A stretch of 64,000 nt of DNA from Flavobacterium sp. 5 (GCF_002813295.1 NZ_PHUE01000001.1:3286001-3350000), one strand, 5' to 3'; counted from the stretch's first letter, positions 1 to 9,756 are shown. Notes: generated by a model not told the origin, from the letters alone. Numbers and translations: made by a program.

Positions 1-1804
1 CCAATTTGTTATATGTACCATTCATAGCAATTAGTTCTTCGTGTTTTCCTTGCTCCACGATTTTACCTTTTTGCATAACTATAATTAAATCTGCTTTTTG
101 AATAGTAGAAAGACGGTGCGCAATTACGATCGAAGTTCTGTTTTGCATCATGTTTTCAAGGGCCACTTGTACAAATTTTTCGCTTTCAGTATCTAGTGCA
201 GATGTAGCTTCGTCCAAAATCATAATTGGAGGATTTTTCAAAACAGCACGGGCAATAGAAAGACGTTGTTTTTGTCCTCCTGAAAGTTTATTTCCACTGT
301 CGCCAATGTTAGTGTAAATTCCTTTTGGTAACTCTTTTACAAATTCGTAAGCATTAGCTATTTTTAAAGCTTCGATGATTTCATCATCAGTAGCATCTAG
401 TTTTCCTAATGAAATATTGGCTTTTATAGTATCATTAAATAAAATGCTATCTTGAGTTACTAGTCCCATCAATCCACGAAGTGATTGTAAGTTTAAATCT
501 TTTATGGGTATTCCGTCAATCAAAATTGTTCCTTCATTAACATCATAAAATCGAGTCAATAAATTAGCAATGGTGCTTTTTCCACTTCCTGATTGTCCAA
601 CAAGAGCAACGGTTTGTCCTTTTTTTACTGTAAGTGAAAAGTTTTTTAGGACGTTTTCATCTTCGTATTTAAAATTGATATTTTGAATTGCAATTTCCGA
701 ATCGAAAGTGTTTTTTTCTATCGCATCTATTTTACTGGTAATTGTGTTTTCCTGGTCCAGAATTTCTAAAACACGCTCTGCAGCTGCATTTCCTCTTTTG
801 ATAGCATAGGATGCTTTTGAAATTGATTTAGCAGGAGTAAGGATGTTGTACGCTAGTCCCATATAGGCTATAAATGAAGCTCCATTAAGTGTTTTGTCTA
901 TCAAAACCATATGACCTCCATACCAAAGCAAAATAGCAATAACCATAATTCCCATAAATTCACTGGCAGGTGAGGCTAAATTTTGACGATTACCAATACT
1001 GTTTGATAAGATAAAAAAACGTTGAGTTGATTCTTGGAAAACACGGTTGAAGTAGTTTTCGGAATTATAACCTTTTACAACTTTTAATCCACCCATAGTC
1101 TCTTCAATGGTAGATAAAAAGACTCCCTGTTCTTCCTGTGCTTTGGTAGACTTTCTTTTTAGTTGTTTACCAATAAGAGAAATAATATAACCCGAAACAG
1201 GAATAAAAATAAACACAAAAAGGGTTAATTGCATACTTATGGTAACCATTGTGATTAATGTAAAAATAATGGTAAGTGGTTCTTTTACTATAAGTTCAAG
1301 TATAGACAAGAAAGAGTTTTGTACCTCGTTTACATCTCCGGAAATTCTGGAAATTACATCACCTTTTCTTTTTTCAGAATAAAAAGCCAAAGGCAATTCA
1401 ATCGTTTTTTTGTACATGGCATTTCGCATGTCTTTCAAAATACCATTGCGTAAAAAATTAATAAAAAACATAGCGAAATAGTCGCATAAATTTTTTAATA
1501 AAAATATAGAAATTATTATGGCAACCATTATGGTTAAAGTACGGCCAACACCAAATGTATCGGTTGTATGGGTGATGTAATAACTTAAATAATTTTCACC
1601 AAATTTCTTAAGTTCCCAAATGCCATTATAAACAGGCATGGCTGTGTTTCTTTTGGTTTGATCAAATAAGACCTGCATCATAGGTATTAATGAAACAAAC
1701 GAAAGTGTACTAAAAAGTGCATATAGAACATTAAAGAGAATGTTCATATAAGCATATTTTTTGTACGGAATTACAAAAGGGAATATTCTTTTAAAGTTGT
1801 TCAT
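1..1804 (-). CDS. ABC exporter, fused permease-ATPase (MsbA-like), 3' end cut by window
   Basis: This is a lipid or drug exporter half-transporter. About 601 residues are visible, so only the last few are lost at the window edge. Residues 1 to about 340 form the six-helix exporter domain, with hydrophobic segments near 20-45, 90-115 and 170-215. The ATPase domain follows, with Walker A GQSGSGKS near residue 403, signature LSGGQKQR, Walker B ILDEATSALD and H-loop AHRLST. The ATG lies 8 bp after the phosphohexomutase stop, so the two are probably cotranscribed. The length and domain order fit MsbA-type homodimers. The substrate cannot be read from the sequence. Confidence 0.9.
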   Translation of the reverse strand, partial: MNNFKRIFPFVIPYKKYAYMNILFNVLYALFSTLSFVSLIPMMQVLFDQTKRNTAMPVYNGIWELKKFGENYLSYYITHTTDTFGVGRTLTIMVAIIISIFLLKNLCDYFAMFFINFLRNGILKDMRNAMYKKTIELPLAFYSEKRKGDVISRISGDVNEVQNSFLSILELIVKEPLTIIFTLITMVTISMQLTLFVFIFIPVSGYIISLIGKQLKRKSTKAQEEQGVFLSTIEETMGGLKVVKGYNSENYFNRVFQESTQRFFILSNSIGNRQNLASPASEFMGIMVIAILLWYGGHMVLIDKTLNGASFIAYMGLAYNILTPAKSISKASYAIKRGNAAAERVLEILDQENTITSKIDAIEKNTFDSEIAIQNINFKYEDENVLKNFSLTVKKGQTVALVGQSGSGKSTIANLLTRFYDVNEGTILIDGIPIKDLNLQSLRGLMGLVTQDSILFNDTIKANISLGKLDATDDEIIEALKIANAYEFVKELPKGIYTNIGDSGNKLSGGQKQRLSIARAVLKNPPIMILDEATSALDTESEKFVQVALENMMQNRTSIVIAHRLSTIQKADLIIVMQKGKIVEQGKHEELIAMNGTYNKL

Positions 1805-1812
1805 TTAGTAAT

Positions 1813-3540
1813 TTAGCTCAACTGCATAGCAGTAATTATGTTTTTAATTTTGTTATCTAGAGTAGTTTCTACTTTTGTAAAGTTTTCTACGCTGTCTAAT
1901 TCAGTATTTACACTGATGTAGAATTTGATTTTTGGTTCGGTTCCACTTGGTCTTGCACAAATTTTAGATCCATCTTCAGTGTAATAGATTAATACATCTG
2001 CTTTTGGCATATCTATGGTTTCTTCTTCACCAGTAAGTAAATTTTTAGCAACAGACGATTTGTAATCTTCTAACATAATTACTCTTTGTCCGTTGATTTC
2101 TTTTACAGGATTTTCACGTAAAGAGATCATCATCTGATTGATTTCGGCTAAACCTTCCATTCCTTTTTTAGTAATCGAAATCAAATGCTCTTTATAAAAA
2201 CCATGTTCTACATATAATTGTAATAATTCTTTGTAAACTGTGCTTCCTTTAGCTTTTGCCTGAGCGGCTAATTCGCAAATCAATAAAGTAGCAGCAACTG
2301 CATCTTTGTCACGTACTGCATCGCCTACCATATATCCAAAACTTTCTTCTCCACCACCGATGAATTCTAATTCTGGGAAATCCTTAATCATTTTGGCAAT
2401 CCATTTGAAACCAGTCAACCCAACTTTGAATCCAACTTCATAAGCTGAAGCCAATTCCATAATCATTGGTGTAGAAACAATTGTAGAACCTACGAATTGT
2501 TTTCCATTAATTTTACCCGCTTTTTTCCATTTTTCTAATAAAAAAGCAGTCATTAAAATCATCGATTGATTTCCGTTCAACAAGGTCATTTTGCCTTCAT
2601 TATTTCGAACTGCAACACCTAGGCGGTCACAATCAGGATCGGTGCCAATAACAATATCAGAGTTGGTTTTGTCTGCCAATGCCAATGCAAGTGTTAATGC
2701 TTCTGGTTCTTCAGGATTTGGAGATTTTACTGTTGGGAAATCACCATTTGGAACTCTTTGTTCTTCAACAATGTTTACGTTTTTATATCCTGCTTGGGCA
2801 AAAGTATCAGGCATTGCTGTAATTGAAGTTCCGTGTAAAGAAGTAAAAACAATATTAAGGTTGTCTTTTGCTTCTTGTGGCGTTCCGAAACTTGCATTTT
2901 CGATAGTCGATTTTATGAAAGCCTGATCAATTTCAGTATCTATATATTGAATCAAATCTTCGTTTGCATCAAATTTGATTTGGTCGTATTTTAAATTTTC
3001 AATAGTATCAATAATAGCTCCATCTTGTGGAGGAACGATTTGTCCACCATCTTCCCAATATACTTTGTAACCATTGTATTCTGGTGGATTATGAGAAGCA
3101 GTCAATACAATTCCACATTGACAGCCTAAATGTTTTAATGCAAAAGACAATTCGGGAGTTGGTCGTAAATCTGAAAATAAATACACTTGAATGCCATTTG
3201 CAGAGAAAACATCGGCAACTACTTTAGCTAACGATTTACTGTTATGACGGCAGTCAAAAGCAATAACGGCTTTTATAGGTTGGTTAGGAAAAGATTTATG
3301 TAAATAATCAGAAAGTCCTTGAGTGCTTTTTCCAAGTGTATATTTGTTAATGCGATTGTTTCCAACCCCCATTACACCGCGCATTCCTCCAGTTCCAAAT
3401 TCTAAATTTTTATAAAAACTCTCTTCCAATTCTTTTGGAGAAGTCGTCATTAATTCCTTTACGGCAACTTGCGTTTCATTATCAAACGTAGGAGTTAACC
3501 ATTCGTTTAGTGCGTCTAAAATGTTTTGTGCTATGTGCAT
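1813..3540 (-). CDS. Phosphoglucomutase/phosphomannomutase family protein
   Basis: This enzyme moves phosphate between C1 and C6 of a hexose phosphate, feeding glycogen and cell-envelope sugar synthesis. All family signatures are present: the phosphoserine loop TASHNP at residues 147-152 (catalytic Ser149), the metal loop GTDPDCDRLGV near 300, the sugar-binding loop GGGEESFGY near 400 and the phosphate-binding RPSGTEPKIKF near the C-terminus. At 575 residues it matches the long bacterial alpha-phosphohexomutases such as PgcA. Whether glucose or mannose is preferred is unknown. It is followed closely by the ABC exporter gene on the same strand. Confidence 0.93.
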   Translation of the reverse strand: MHIAQNILDALNEWLTPTFDNETQVAVKELMTTSPKELEESFYKNLEFGTGGMRGVMGVGNNRINKYTLGKSTQGLSDYLHKSFPNQPIKAVIAFDCRHNSKSLAKVVADVFSANGIQVYLFSDLRPTPELSFALKHLGCQCGIVLTASHNPPEYNGYKVYWEDGGQIVPPQDGAIIDTIENLKYDQIKFDANEDLIQYIDTEIDQAFIKSTIENASFGTPQEAKDNLNIVFTSLHGTSITAMPDTFAQAGYKNVNIVEEQRVPNGDFPTVKSPNPEEPEALTLALALADKTNSDIVIGTDPDCDRLGVAVRNNEGKMTLLNGNQSMILMTAFLLEKWKKAGKINGKQFVGSTIVSTPMIMELASAYEVGFKVGLTGFKWIAKMIKDFPELEFIGGGEESFGYMVGDAVRDKDAVAATLLICELAAQAKAKGSTVYKELLQLYVEHGFYKEHLISITKKGMEGLAEINQMMISLRENPVKEINGQRVIMLEDYKSSVAKNLLTGEEETIDMPKADVLIYYTEDGSKICARPSGTEPKIKFYISVNTELDSVENFTKVETTLDNKIKNIITAMQLS

Positions 3541-3610
3541 TATATATTTAGTTTAAAGTTGTTAATCTATTTTATAAATTTAAGAATATCAGTTTTTAGG
3601 AGCTATTCCT

Positions 3611-3677
3611 GCTATTCGTTGCAATCTTTTTATTTTTAAAGGAAAAATAAAAAGGATTTCCACTTCTATCAGGGCTA
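3611..3677. repeat. Dispersed palindromic repeat, copy 1
   Basis: A hairpin whose T-rich and A-rich arms (ctttttattttt / aaaaataaaaag) lie between the flanks GCTATTCGTT and TTTCCACTTCTATC. The same flanks occur at 37111-37181 and 46359-46423, and more loosely at 53371-53441. It sits in the gap between the glycosyltransferase and phosphohexomutase genes and could also work as a terminator. Confidence 0.75.
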
Positions 3678-3728
3678 GTCAGAGTAATCAGGTTCTAATA
3701 TTCAAATTTGTGCTAAGATTTTAATTTA

Positions 3729-4685
3729 TTAAAAGTTGACTTCAGTCGAAACTTTGTAACGTTCTTCATTATTTTTAGTTCTCAAAATGATTTCACCAAG
3801 AAAACCTGCCAAAAACAATTGTGTTCCCAAAATCATTGTTGTCAAGGCTATAAAAAACCAAGGATTGTTAGTTACCAAAGTATATTTCATTCCATTGTAC
3901 ATATGGTATAACTTTGAAATCCCAATATATCCTGCCGAACAAAAACCAATGATAAACATAAAGGAACCTAGGGCACCAAATAAATGCATTGGTCTTTTTC
4001 CAAATCGAGAAAGAAACCAAATTGTAATCAAATCAAGGAAACCATTAATGAAACGTTCCATTCCAAATTTGGTTTCTCCGTATTTTCTAGCTTGATGTTG
4101 AACTACTTTTTCGCCAATTTTTCCAAAGCCTGCATTTTTCGCCAAAACTGGAATGTACCGGTGCATTTCGCCAGATACTTCTATGTTTTTTACAACTACA
4201 TTTTTGTATGCTTTCAATCCGCAATTAAAATCGTTTAATTCCACTCCAGATGTTTTTCTAGCGGCCCAATTGAATAATTTTGATGGGATATTTTTGGCTA
4301 CAACAGAGTCGTATCGTTTCTTTTTCCAACCCGAAACCAAGTCAAATTTTTGTTCTGTAATCATTTCGTATAAACCTGGAATCTCGTCTGGGCTATCCTG
4401 TAAATCGGCATCCATTGTAATGATTACATCTCCTTTTGCTTTTGCAAAACCAGCATGTAAAGCTTGAGATTTACCAAAATTTTTCATGAACCGAATTCCT
4501 TTTACATTAGGATTCTCTATGGCAAATCCTGCAATAATACTCCAAGATTCATCTGTACTTCCGTCATCCAGAAAAATGATTTCGTAACTATAATTGTTAG
4601 ATTTCATAATTGAAATGATCCAAGTGTACAATTCTTGTAATGATTCCTCTTCGTTAAGAAGCGGTATGAGTATTGATAAATTCAT
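3729..4685 (-). CDS. Glycosyltransferase family 2, polyprenyl-phosphate sugar transferase type
   Basis: A membrane-bound GT-A glycosyltransferase of the DPM1/GtrB/ArnC type, which loads a sugar onto undecaprenyl phosphate at the inner membrane. The nucleotide-binding DDGSTD is at residues 40-45 and the metal-binding DAD at 92-94, with the downstream QARKYGETKF motif near 198. Two transmembrane helices follow near 230-258 and 275-300. The length of 318 residues is normal. It starts 3 bp after the DUF4199 gene stop on the same strand, so the two form an operon. The sugar donor is not known. Confidence 0.88.
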   Translation of the reverse strand: MNLSILIPLLNEEESLQELYTWIISIMKSNNYSYEIIFLDDGSTDESWSIIAGFAIENPNVKGIRFMKNFGKSQALHAGFAKAKGDVIITMDADLQDSPDEIPGLYEMITEQKFDLVSGWKKKRYDSVVAKNIPSKLFNWAARKTSGVELNDFNCGLKAYKNVVVKNIEVSGEMHRYIPVLAKNAGFGKIGEKVVQHQARKYGETKFGMERFINGFLDLITIWFLSRFGKRPMHLFGALGSFMFIIGFCSAGYIGISKLYHMYNGMKYTLVTNNPWFFIALTTMILGTQLFLAGFLGEIILRTKNNEERYKVSTEVNF

Positions 4686-4688
4686 TAA

Positions 4689-5231
4689 TTAGATACTTTG
4701 AGGGTTTTCATTTCTTACAATTACACCTACTATAAGAGAATAAAATAAACCAATGAAAGAATACATTGCAAGTGTTACTGGAAAAACAATAAAGGGGTTT
4801 GTGAATTTTTTCATCATTGCTAAACCTGATTCTATTTGTTCGCTAGTAAGATTTGGATTGCTCTTAAGCATTCCTTCTCTTGTAATGGCAACCATTTCAT
4901 CAACAAATTCAGGGAAAATTAAATTGAAAACTACACTAAAAGCAGCATATATAAGTGCAGCAATAAATGTTATAGAAACTCCAATTTTAAGACATTCAAT
5001 AAAAGAAACAAATCCATTATTTATGTTTTTTTTATAATTGTTGCACCCTATATATATGAATAGTATTGGTAATATAAGATAATTGGCAATGTTTACAATT
5101 GTTCCAAACATTGTATTTACTAATGATTTCATACCAATTACATACATAACTGTAAATTCCAAAACCATAATTACACCAAACAAAACGCCATAAATAATTC
5201 CAGATTTTGCTGGGGATGTATTTTTTTCCAT
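4689..5231 (-). CDS. DUF4199 integral membrane protein
   Basis: A 180-residue protein with about four hydrophobic helices (near 12-32, 43-60, 85-110 and 145-170) and a charged stretch between helices 3 and 4 that carries MKSNPNLTSEQIESGL. This layout is typical of the Bacteroidetes family DUF4199, whose function is unknown. It is tightly coupled to the downstream GT2 gene (3-bp gap), which suggests a role alongside polyprenyl-linked sugar transfer. A minus-strand TATATTTG at 5262-5255 is a good -7 element for the pair. Confidence 0.8.
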   Translation of the reverse strand: MEKNTSPAKSGIIYGVLFGVIMVLEFTVMYVIGMKSLVNTMFGTIVNIANYLILPILFIYIGCNNYKKNINNGFVSFIECLKIGVSITFIAALIYAAFSVVFNLIFPEFVDEMVAITREGMLKSNPNLTSEQIESGLAMMKKFTNPFIVFPVTLAMYSFIGLFYSLIVGVIVRNENPQSI

Positions 5232-5329
5232 AAAAGCTCTTTTTTATTAATCTACAAATATAGCAATTCCCAATATAATGGCGTGTAAAAAATGATTTTT
5301 ACGGCTATATAAAAAAAGTGAGACAAAGG

Positions 5330-5359
5330 TTTGTATATTAAAAAATAAGTGTAAATTTG
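5330..5359 (+). promoter_or_regulatory. rpmE2 promoter
   Basis: TTTG at 5330-5333, an 18-bp spacer and TAAATTTG at 5352-5359 match the Bacteroidetes -33/-7 consensus. Transcription would begin near 5366, leaving a leader of about 100 nt. That leader contains a small hairpin (arms 5408-5414 and 5421-5427). Confidence 0.7.
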
Positions 5360-5468
5360 CAAACTCAAAATAATATTGTAAAACAAAAAGTTATAGCAAG
5401 TTTATACCTTTTCTGTTAGAAGAAAAGCTTCAAGACAAGTTATAATTAACAAATAAAAAAGATTCAAG

Positions 5469-5720
5469 ATGAAAAAAGGTGTACACCCAGAAAATTACAG
5501 ATTAGTTGCTTTTAAAGACATGTCAAACGAAGATGTTTTTATTACTAAATCTACTGCTGATACTAGAGAAACTATTATTCACGAAGGTGTTGAATATCCA
5601 GTTGTAAAAATGGAGATTTCTAGAACTTCTCACCCTTTTTACACAGGTAAATCTAAACTTATCGATACTGCAGGACGTATTGATAAATTTAAAACTAAAT
5701 ACGCTAAACACGCTAAATAA
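5469..5720 (+). CDS. rpmE2: 50S ribosomal protein L31, type B (zinc-free)
   Basis: An 83-residue L31 starting [11 protein letters not shown] and containing [10 protein letters not shown], both characteristic of the type B (C-minus) form. There is no cysteine in the protein, so it lacks the zinc ribbon of type A L31 and should work when zinc is scarce. It is a single-gene unit with its own promoter, a roughly 100-nt leader and a strong terminator at 5748-5774. Confidence 0.97.
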   Translation: MKKGVHPENYRLVAFKDMSNEDVFITKSTADTRETIIHEGVEYPVVKMEISRTSHPFYTGKSKLIDTAGRIDKFKTKYAKHAK

Positions 5721-5747
5721 TTTTAGCTGTTTTTTAAATATTTCTAA

Positions 5748-5774
5748 AGCCTCGCAATTTGCGAGGCTTTTTTT
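5748..5774 (+). terminator. Rho-independent terminator after rpmE2
   Basis: Stem GCCTCGC/GCGAGGC (5749-5755 and 5761-5767) with a five-base loop, followed by a run of T. Confidence 0.9.
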
Positions 5775-5840
5775 ATGAAATTTCATTTCCTTTCTTTTGG
5801 GATGAGATGTTATAGCTCGGTAAACATTTAAAAATAATTG

Positions 5841-5848
5841 TAACTTTG
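5841..5848 (+). promoter_or_regulatory. -7 promoter element of the GlmU-like gene
   Basis: TAACTTTG fits TAnnTTTG and lies 45 bp before the ATG. No clear -33 TTG is seen at the usual distance. Confidence 0.5.
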
Positions 5849-5893
5849 CGGTGATAACCAAAATCACATTTTAACAATTTATAATTACATTTT

Positions 5894-7069
5894 ATGAACT
5901 ATATACTTTTTGACGGCCCCGCTCGAAATGCTTTATTACCCTTTACTTTTACTCGACCTGTTGCTGATATTTTGGTTGGAATTATGACAATTCGTCAAAA
6001 ATGGGAAGCAAGATTGGGATCTACAACTACAACGGTTACTGAGGAATATTTATCAGAGAAATTTCCAATGGTAGAAATGGAAGAAAATGTAATGATTAAT
6101 GCTTCTTTTTTGCCTAATGATGTTTTGGTTGAAATGGTTAGTGATCTTGGGCCTAATCAAGCTATTTTTAAAGGAGATGATATTGTGGCATTTTATACAA
6201 ATGACGAACAAGAATCAGTTGATTTTGATTGTTATGAGATTATAGAATACAATGAAGAGGGAATTACTATTGAATATACTTGGGATATTTTCTCTAAAAA
6301 TGATGCTGCGATTCGTGAAGATTTTGAATTTTTAACGGAAGATAGAAAATCCCAGCCAATCCCAAAAAGTGTAAATGTAATTGCGCCTGAAAATGTTTTT
6401 ATTGAAGAAGGAGCTAAATTGGAGTTTGTAACCTTGAATGCTTCTTCTGGACCAATATATATAGGTAAAGATTCTGAAATCATGGAAGGATCTATCATTC
6501 GTGGTCCATTTGCTTTATGCGAAAATGCACAAGTAAAAATGGGAGCCAAAGTGTATGGAGCTACTACAGTTGGCCCGTATTCCAGAATAGGAGGAGAGGT
6601 GAAAAATGCAGTTCTTTTTGCGTATTCAAACAAAGGGCATGATGGATTTCTTGGAGATTCAGTATTAGGAGAATGGTGTAATATTGGAGCCGATAGTAAT
6701 AATTCTAATTTAAAAAATAATTACGAAGAAGTGAAATTGTGGAATTATGAGACTGAAAGTTTTACAAAAACAGGGCTTCAGTTTTGTGGCTTGATGATGG
6801 GTGATCATAGTAAATGCGGAATAAATACAATGTTCAATACTGGAACTGTGGTAGGAGTGAGTGCTAATATTTTTGGTAGTGGTTTCCCACGCAATTTCGT
6901 GCCTAGTTTTTCTTGGGGAGGAGCAACAGGATTTACGACTTATGTTACCAAAAAAGCATTTGAAACTGCAAAATTAGTAATGAGTCGAAGAAATGTGGAT
7001 TTTGATGAAAAAGAAGCTGCAATCTTAGAGCATATTTTTGAGGAATCTAAGAAATGGAGAAAAGAGTAA
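5894..7069 (+). CDS. GlmU-like sugar nucleotidyltransferase/acetyltransferase (alternative Bacteroidetes type)
   Basis: A 391-residue protein whose N-terminus (about 1-150) looks like a diverged nucleotidyltransferase. The C-terminal half (about 165-345) is a left-handed beta-helix of hexapeptide repeats, for example IYIGKDSEIMEGSIIRG and AKVYGATTVGPYSRIGGEV. This matches the family annotated as the alternative bacterial GlmU (UDP-GlcNAc diphosphorylase/glucosamine-1-phosphate acetyltransferase), which would supply UDP-GlcNAc. The usual GlmU start (LAAGxGTRM) is absent; the protein begins MNYILFDGPARNALLPFTFT instead. The function is inferred from the family. Confidence 0.8.
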   Translation: MNYILFDGPARNALLPFTFTRPVADILVGIMTIRQKWEARLGSTTTTVTEEYLSEKFPMVEMEENVMINASFLPNDVLVEMVSDLGPNQAIFKGDDIVAFYTNDEQESVDFDCYEIIEYNEEGITIEYTWDIFSKNDAAIREDFEFLTEDRKSQPIPKSVNVIAPENVFIEEGAKLEFVTLNASSGPIYIGKDSEIMEGSIIRGPFALCENAQVKMGAKVYGATTVGPYSRIGGEVKNAVLFAYSNKGHDGFLGDSVLGEWCNIGADSNNSNLKNNYEEVKLWNYETESFTKTGLQFCGLMMGDHSKCGINTMFNTGTVVGVSANIFGSGFPRNFVPSFSWGGATGFTTYVTKKAFETAKLVMSRRNVDFDEKEAAILEHIFEESKKWRKE

Positions 7070-7159
7070 AAAAAAATAGAAAATCCGTCTAACGAATACA
7101 ATGTAAATCATAGGTTTTGTTTTTTAAACATAATTTTATCCTGAAATTGTTACTATAAT

Positions 7160-7969
7160 ATGAGAACAATAAAATTTGTTTTGGTTACATTGATTGCTTT
7201 TTTTGGATTGATTTATTTATTAATCATTTCTTATATTTATTTTCATCAAAGAGAAATGGTTTTTGACGCTTCAAAACTTTCGAAGGATTATAAATTTGAA
7301 TTTGAAGGGGATTTTGAAGAGTTAAATATTTCATCTTTTGATAATTTGAAATTAAATGGACTTTTGTTTAAAACTAAAAAATCAAAAGGATTAATTTTTT
7401 ATTTGCATGGAAATTCTGGAGCTCTTGATTCATGGGGAAGTATAGCTAAAGTGTATAATGATTTAGGCTACGATATTTTTATTTTGGATTATAGAGGTTA
7501 TGGGAAAAGTGAAGGTGTAATCGAAAATGAGGAGCAGTTTTATAAAGATATATTGTTTTCATACAATAAATTAATTTCGAGATATAAAGAGGAAAAAACA
7601 ATTATTATAGGTTATTCAATAGGAACTGGTCCTGCAGCATATTTGGCTTCAGTTGCAAAACCTAAATATTTAATATTGCAAGCACCTTATTATAATTTCA
7701 TTGAATATTCAGGGGTAATAGTTCCATTTATGCCTAATTTTTTGAAAAAATTTAAATTTGAAACTAATAAATTTGTTGCTAAAATAAAATCTCCAATTTT
7801 TATCTTTCATGGAGATAAAGACAATGTTATTCCGTTTAGTAATTCTAAAAAACTGAGTGAAATATTAAAACCGACCGATCATTTTTATGTTTTAGAAAAT
7901 CAAGATCATATTGGAATGAATGAGAACGAACAGTATCTTTTAGAATTGAAAAAATTGTTAGAAAAGTAA
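7160..7969 (+). CDS. Alpha/beta hydrolase, membrane-anchored (serine aminopeptidase S33-like)
   Basis: Residues 7-28 form a single hydrophobic anchor, then comes an alpha/beta hydrolase fold. The oxyanion strand is YLHGNSG (81-87), the nucleophile elbow GYSIG (151-155, Ser153), the probable acid is in HGDKDNVIP near 220 and the catalytic His in DHIGMN near 250. The arrangement resembles BEM46/ABHD13-type hydrolases. The substrate is unknown. It is a single gene between the GlmU-like and ABC-F genes, preceded by about 90 bp of AT-rich DNA. Confidence 0.85.
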   Translation: MRTIKFVLVTLIAFFGLIYLLIISYIYFHQREMVFDASKLSKDYKFEFEGDFEELNISSFDNLKLNGLLFKTKKSKGLIFYLHGNSGALDSWGSIAKVYNDLGYDIFILDYRGYGKSEGVIENEEQFYKDILFSYNKLISRYKEEKTIIIGYSIGTGPAAYLASVAKPKYLILQAPYYNFIEYSGVIVPFMPNFLKKFKFETNKFVAKIKSPIFIFHGDKDNVIPFSNSKKLSEILKPTDHFYVLENQDHIGMNENEQYLLELKKLLEK

Positions 7970-7994
7970 GTATAGCAACTTCCTAAGAATATCC

Positions 7995-8002
7995 TATCTT
8001 TG
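7995..8002 (+). promoter_or_regulatory. -7 promoter element of the ABC-F gene
   Basis: TATCTTTG, 67 bp upstream of the ATG and just after the hydrolase stop. There is no clear -33 element. Confidence 0.5.
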
Positions 8003-8069
8003 CGCCTTCAAAATTTAGGCGTTTGAATTTTTTTACTTCTTACTTCTAATCTCAAACTATAAAAAATTA

Positions 8070-9704
8070 ATGATTACAATTAACGATATTTCGGTTCAAT
8101 TTGGAGGTACAACGCTTTTTAGTGACGTGTCTTTTGCGATAAATGAAAATGATAAAATTGCCCTTATGGGTAAAAATGGTGCTGGTAAGTCAACACTATT
8201 AAAGATTATTGCAGGTCAGGGTAAACCTTCTACTGGAAATGTTTCTGTACCTAAAGATGCTGTTGTGGCATATTTGCCTCAGCATTTATTGACTACTGAT
8301 GGTTCTACCGTAATGGAAGAAGCTTCAAAAGCTTTTGGTGAAATCTTCAGTATGAAATCCGAAATAGATGAAATCAATGAGCAATTAACCATTCGTACGG
8401 ATTATGAAAGTGATGCGTATATGAAATTAATCGAAAGAGTTTCTGATTTAAGTGAAAAATTCTATGCTATTGAGGAAGTTAATTATGAAGCTGAAGTAGA
8501 GAAAATTTTAACTGGACTTGGTTTTGTTCGCGAAGATTTCTCCCGTCAGACTACTGAATTTTCTGGAGGTTGGAGAATGAGAATCGAATTGGCTAAAATT
8601 CTGTTACAAAAACCCGATTTGATTTTATTAGATGAGCCTACCAATCACATGGATATTGAAAGTATTCAATGGTTGGAAGACTTCTTGATCAATTCGGCGA
8701 AAGCGGTTGTGGTAATTTCGCACGATAGAGCTTTTGTAGATAATATTACCAATCGTACTATTGAGGTAACAATGGGACGTATTTATGATTATAAAGCAAA
8801 ATACACTCATTATTTAGAGTTGAGAAAAGACCGTCGTTTGCATCAGCAAAAAGCCTATGATGAGCAACAAAGAATGATTGCTGATAATAGAACTTTTATT
8901 GACCGATTCAAAGGGACGTTTTCTAAAACAGATGCGGTTCAGTCAAGAGTTAAAATGCTTGAAAAATTAGTTATTGTTCAAGTTGATGAAGTGGATACTT
9001 CTGCATTAAAATTGAAATTTCCACCTGCAGCACGTTCTGGACAATATCCTGTAATTGTAAAGGAAATGTCTAAGTCTTACGGAGATCATGTTGTTTTCAA
9101 AGATGCCAATATTGTTATTGAAAGAGGGCAAAAAGTAGCCTTCGTTGGAAAAAATGGTGAAGGAAAATCAACGATGATCAAAGCCATAATGAAAGAGTTT
9201 GGTCCTGATAGCGGTTCTGTTGAAATTGGTCACAATTCTCAAATTGGTTATTTTGCTCAAAATCAAGCGGCTTTATTGGATGAAAACGCTACTATTTTCG
9301 AAACTATAGATGATATTGCAGTTGGTGATGTAAGAACTCAAATAAAAAATATTCTTGGAGCTTTTATGTTTCATGGAGATGATATTACCAAGAAAGTTAA
9401 AGTGCTTTCTGGAGGAGAAAAAACACGTTTGGCAATGATTAAATTATTGCTTGAGCCTGTGAACTTATTAATTCTGGATGAGCCTTCCAATCACTTGGAT
9501 ATGAAAACCAAAGATATTATCAAAGATGCATTACGTGATTTTGATGGAACTTTAATCTTAGTATCTCACGATCGTGATTTTCTTGATGGTTTGGCTACCA
9601 AAGTTTTTGAATTTGGAAATAAACGAGTAGTTGAGCATTTCGAAGATATTACCGGTTTCTTGGCTCACAAGAAAATGGATAGCATGAAAGAAATTGAAAA
9701 ATAA
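8070..9704 (+). CDS. ABC-F family ATPase (ribosome-associated)
   Basis: A soluble protein with two ABC domains and no membrane segment. Walker A motifs are GKNGAGKS (34-41) and GKNGEGKS near 361. The signatures are FSGGWRMR and LSGGEKTR, and the Walker B motifs LLDEPTNHMD and ILDEPSNHLD. A charged helical linker near 240-300 corresponds to the P-site tRNA interaction motif. The length (544) and motifs fit ABC-F translation factors of the EttA/YbiT/Uup group, which act on stalled ribosomes. The exact subfamily is uncertain, and a resistance role is not indicated. Confidence 0.93.
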   Translation: MITINDISVQFGGTTLFSDVSFAINENDKIALMGKNGAGKSTLLKIIAGQGKPSTGNVSVPKDAVVAYLPQHLLTTDGSTVMEEASKAFGEIFSMKSEIDEINEQLTIRTDYESDAYMKLIERVSDLSEKFYAIEEVNYEAEVEKILTGLGFVREDFSRQTTEFSGGWRMRIELAKILLQKPDLILLDEPTNHMDIESIQWLEDFLINSAKAVVVISHDRAFVDNITNRTIEVTMGRIYDYKAKYTHYLELRKDRRLHQQKAYDEQQRMIADNRTFIDRFKGTFSKTDAVQSRVKMLEKLVIVQVDEVDTSALKLKFPPAARSGQYPVIVKEMSKSYGDHVVFKDANIVIERGQKVAFVGKNGEGKSTMIKAIMKEFGPDSGSVEIGHNSQIGYFAQNQAALLDENATIFETIDDIAVGDVRTQIKNILGAFMFHGDDITKKVKVLSGGEKTRLAMIKLLLEPVNLLILDEPSNHLDMKTKDIIKDALRDFDGTLILVSHDRDFLDGLATKVFEFGNKRVVEHFEDITGFLAHKKMDSMKEIEK

Positions 9705-9723
9705 ATTTTAGATTAAAATTGAA

Positions 9724-9756
9724 AGAGGCCGTTTTGTAAAAAACGGCCTCTTTTTT
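9724..9756. terminator. Terminator after the ABC-F gene, possibly shared with the convergent gene
   Basis: A 12-bp perfect stem AGAGGCCGTTTT / AAAACGGCCTCT with loop GTAA, followed by TTTTTT. It ends next to the stop of the convergent GNAT gene and has a T-rich flank on the other side, so it may work both ways. Confidence 0.9.
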
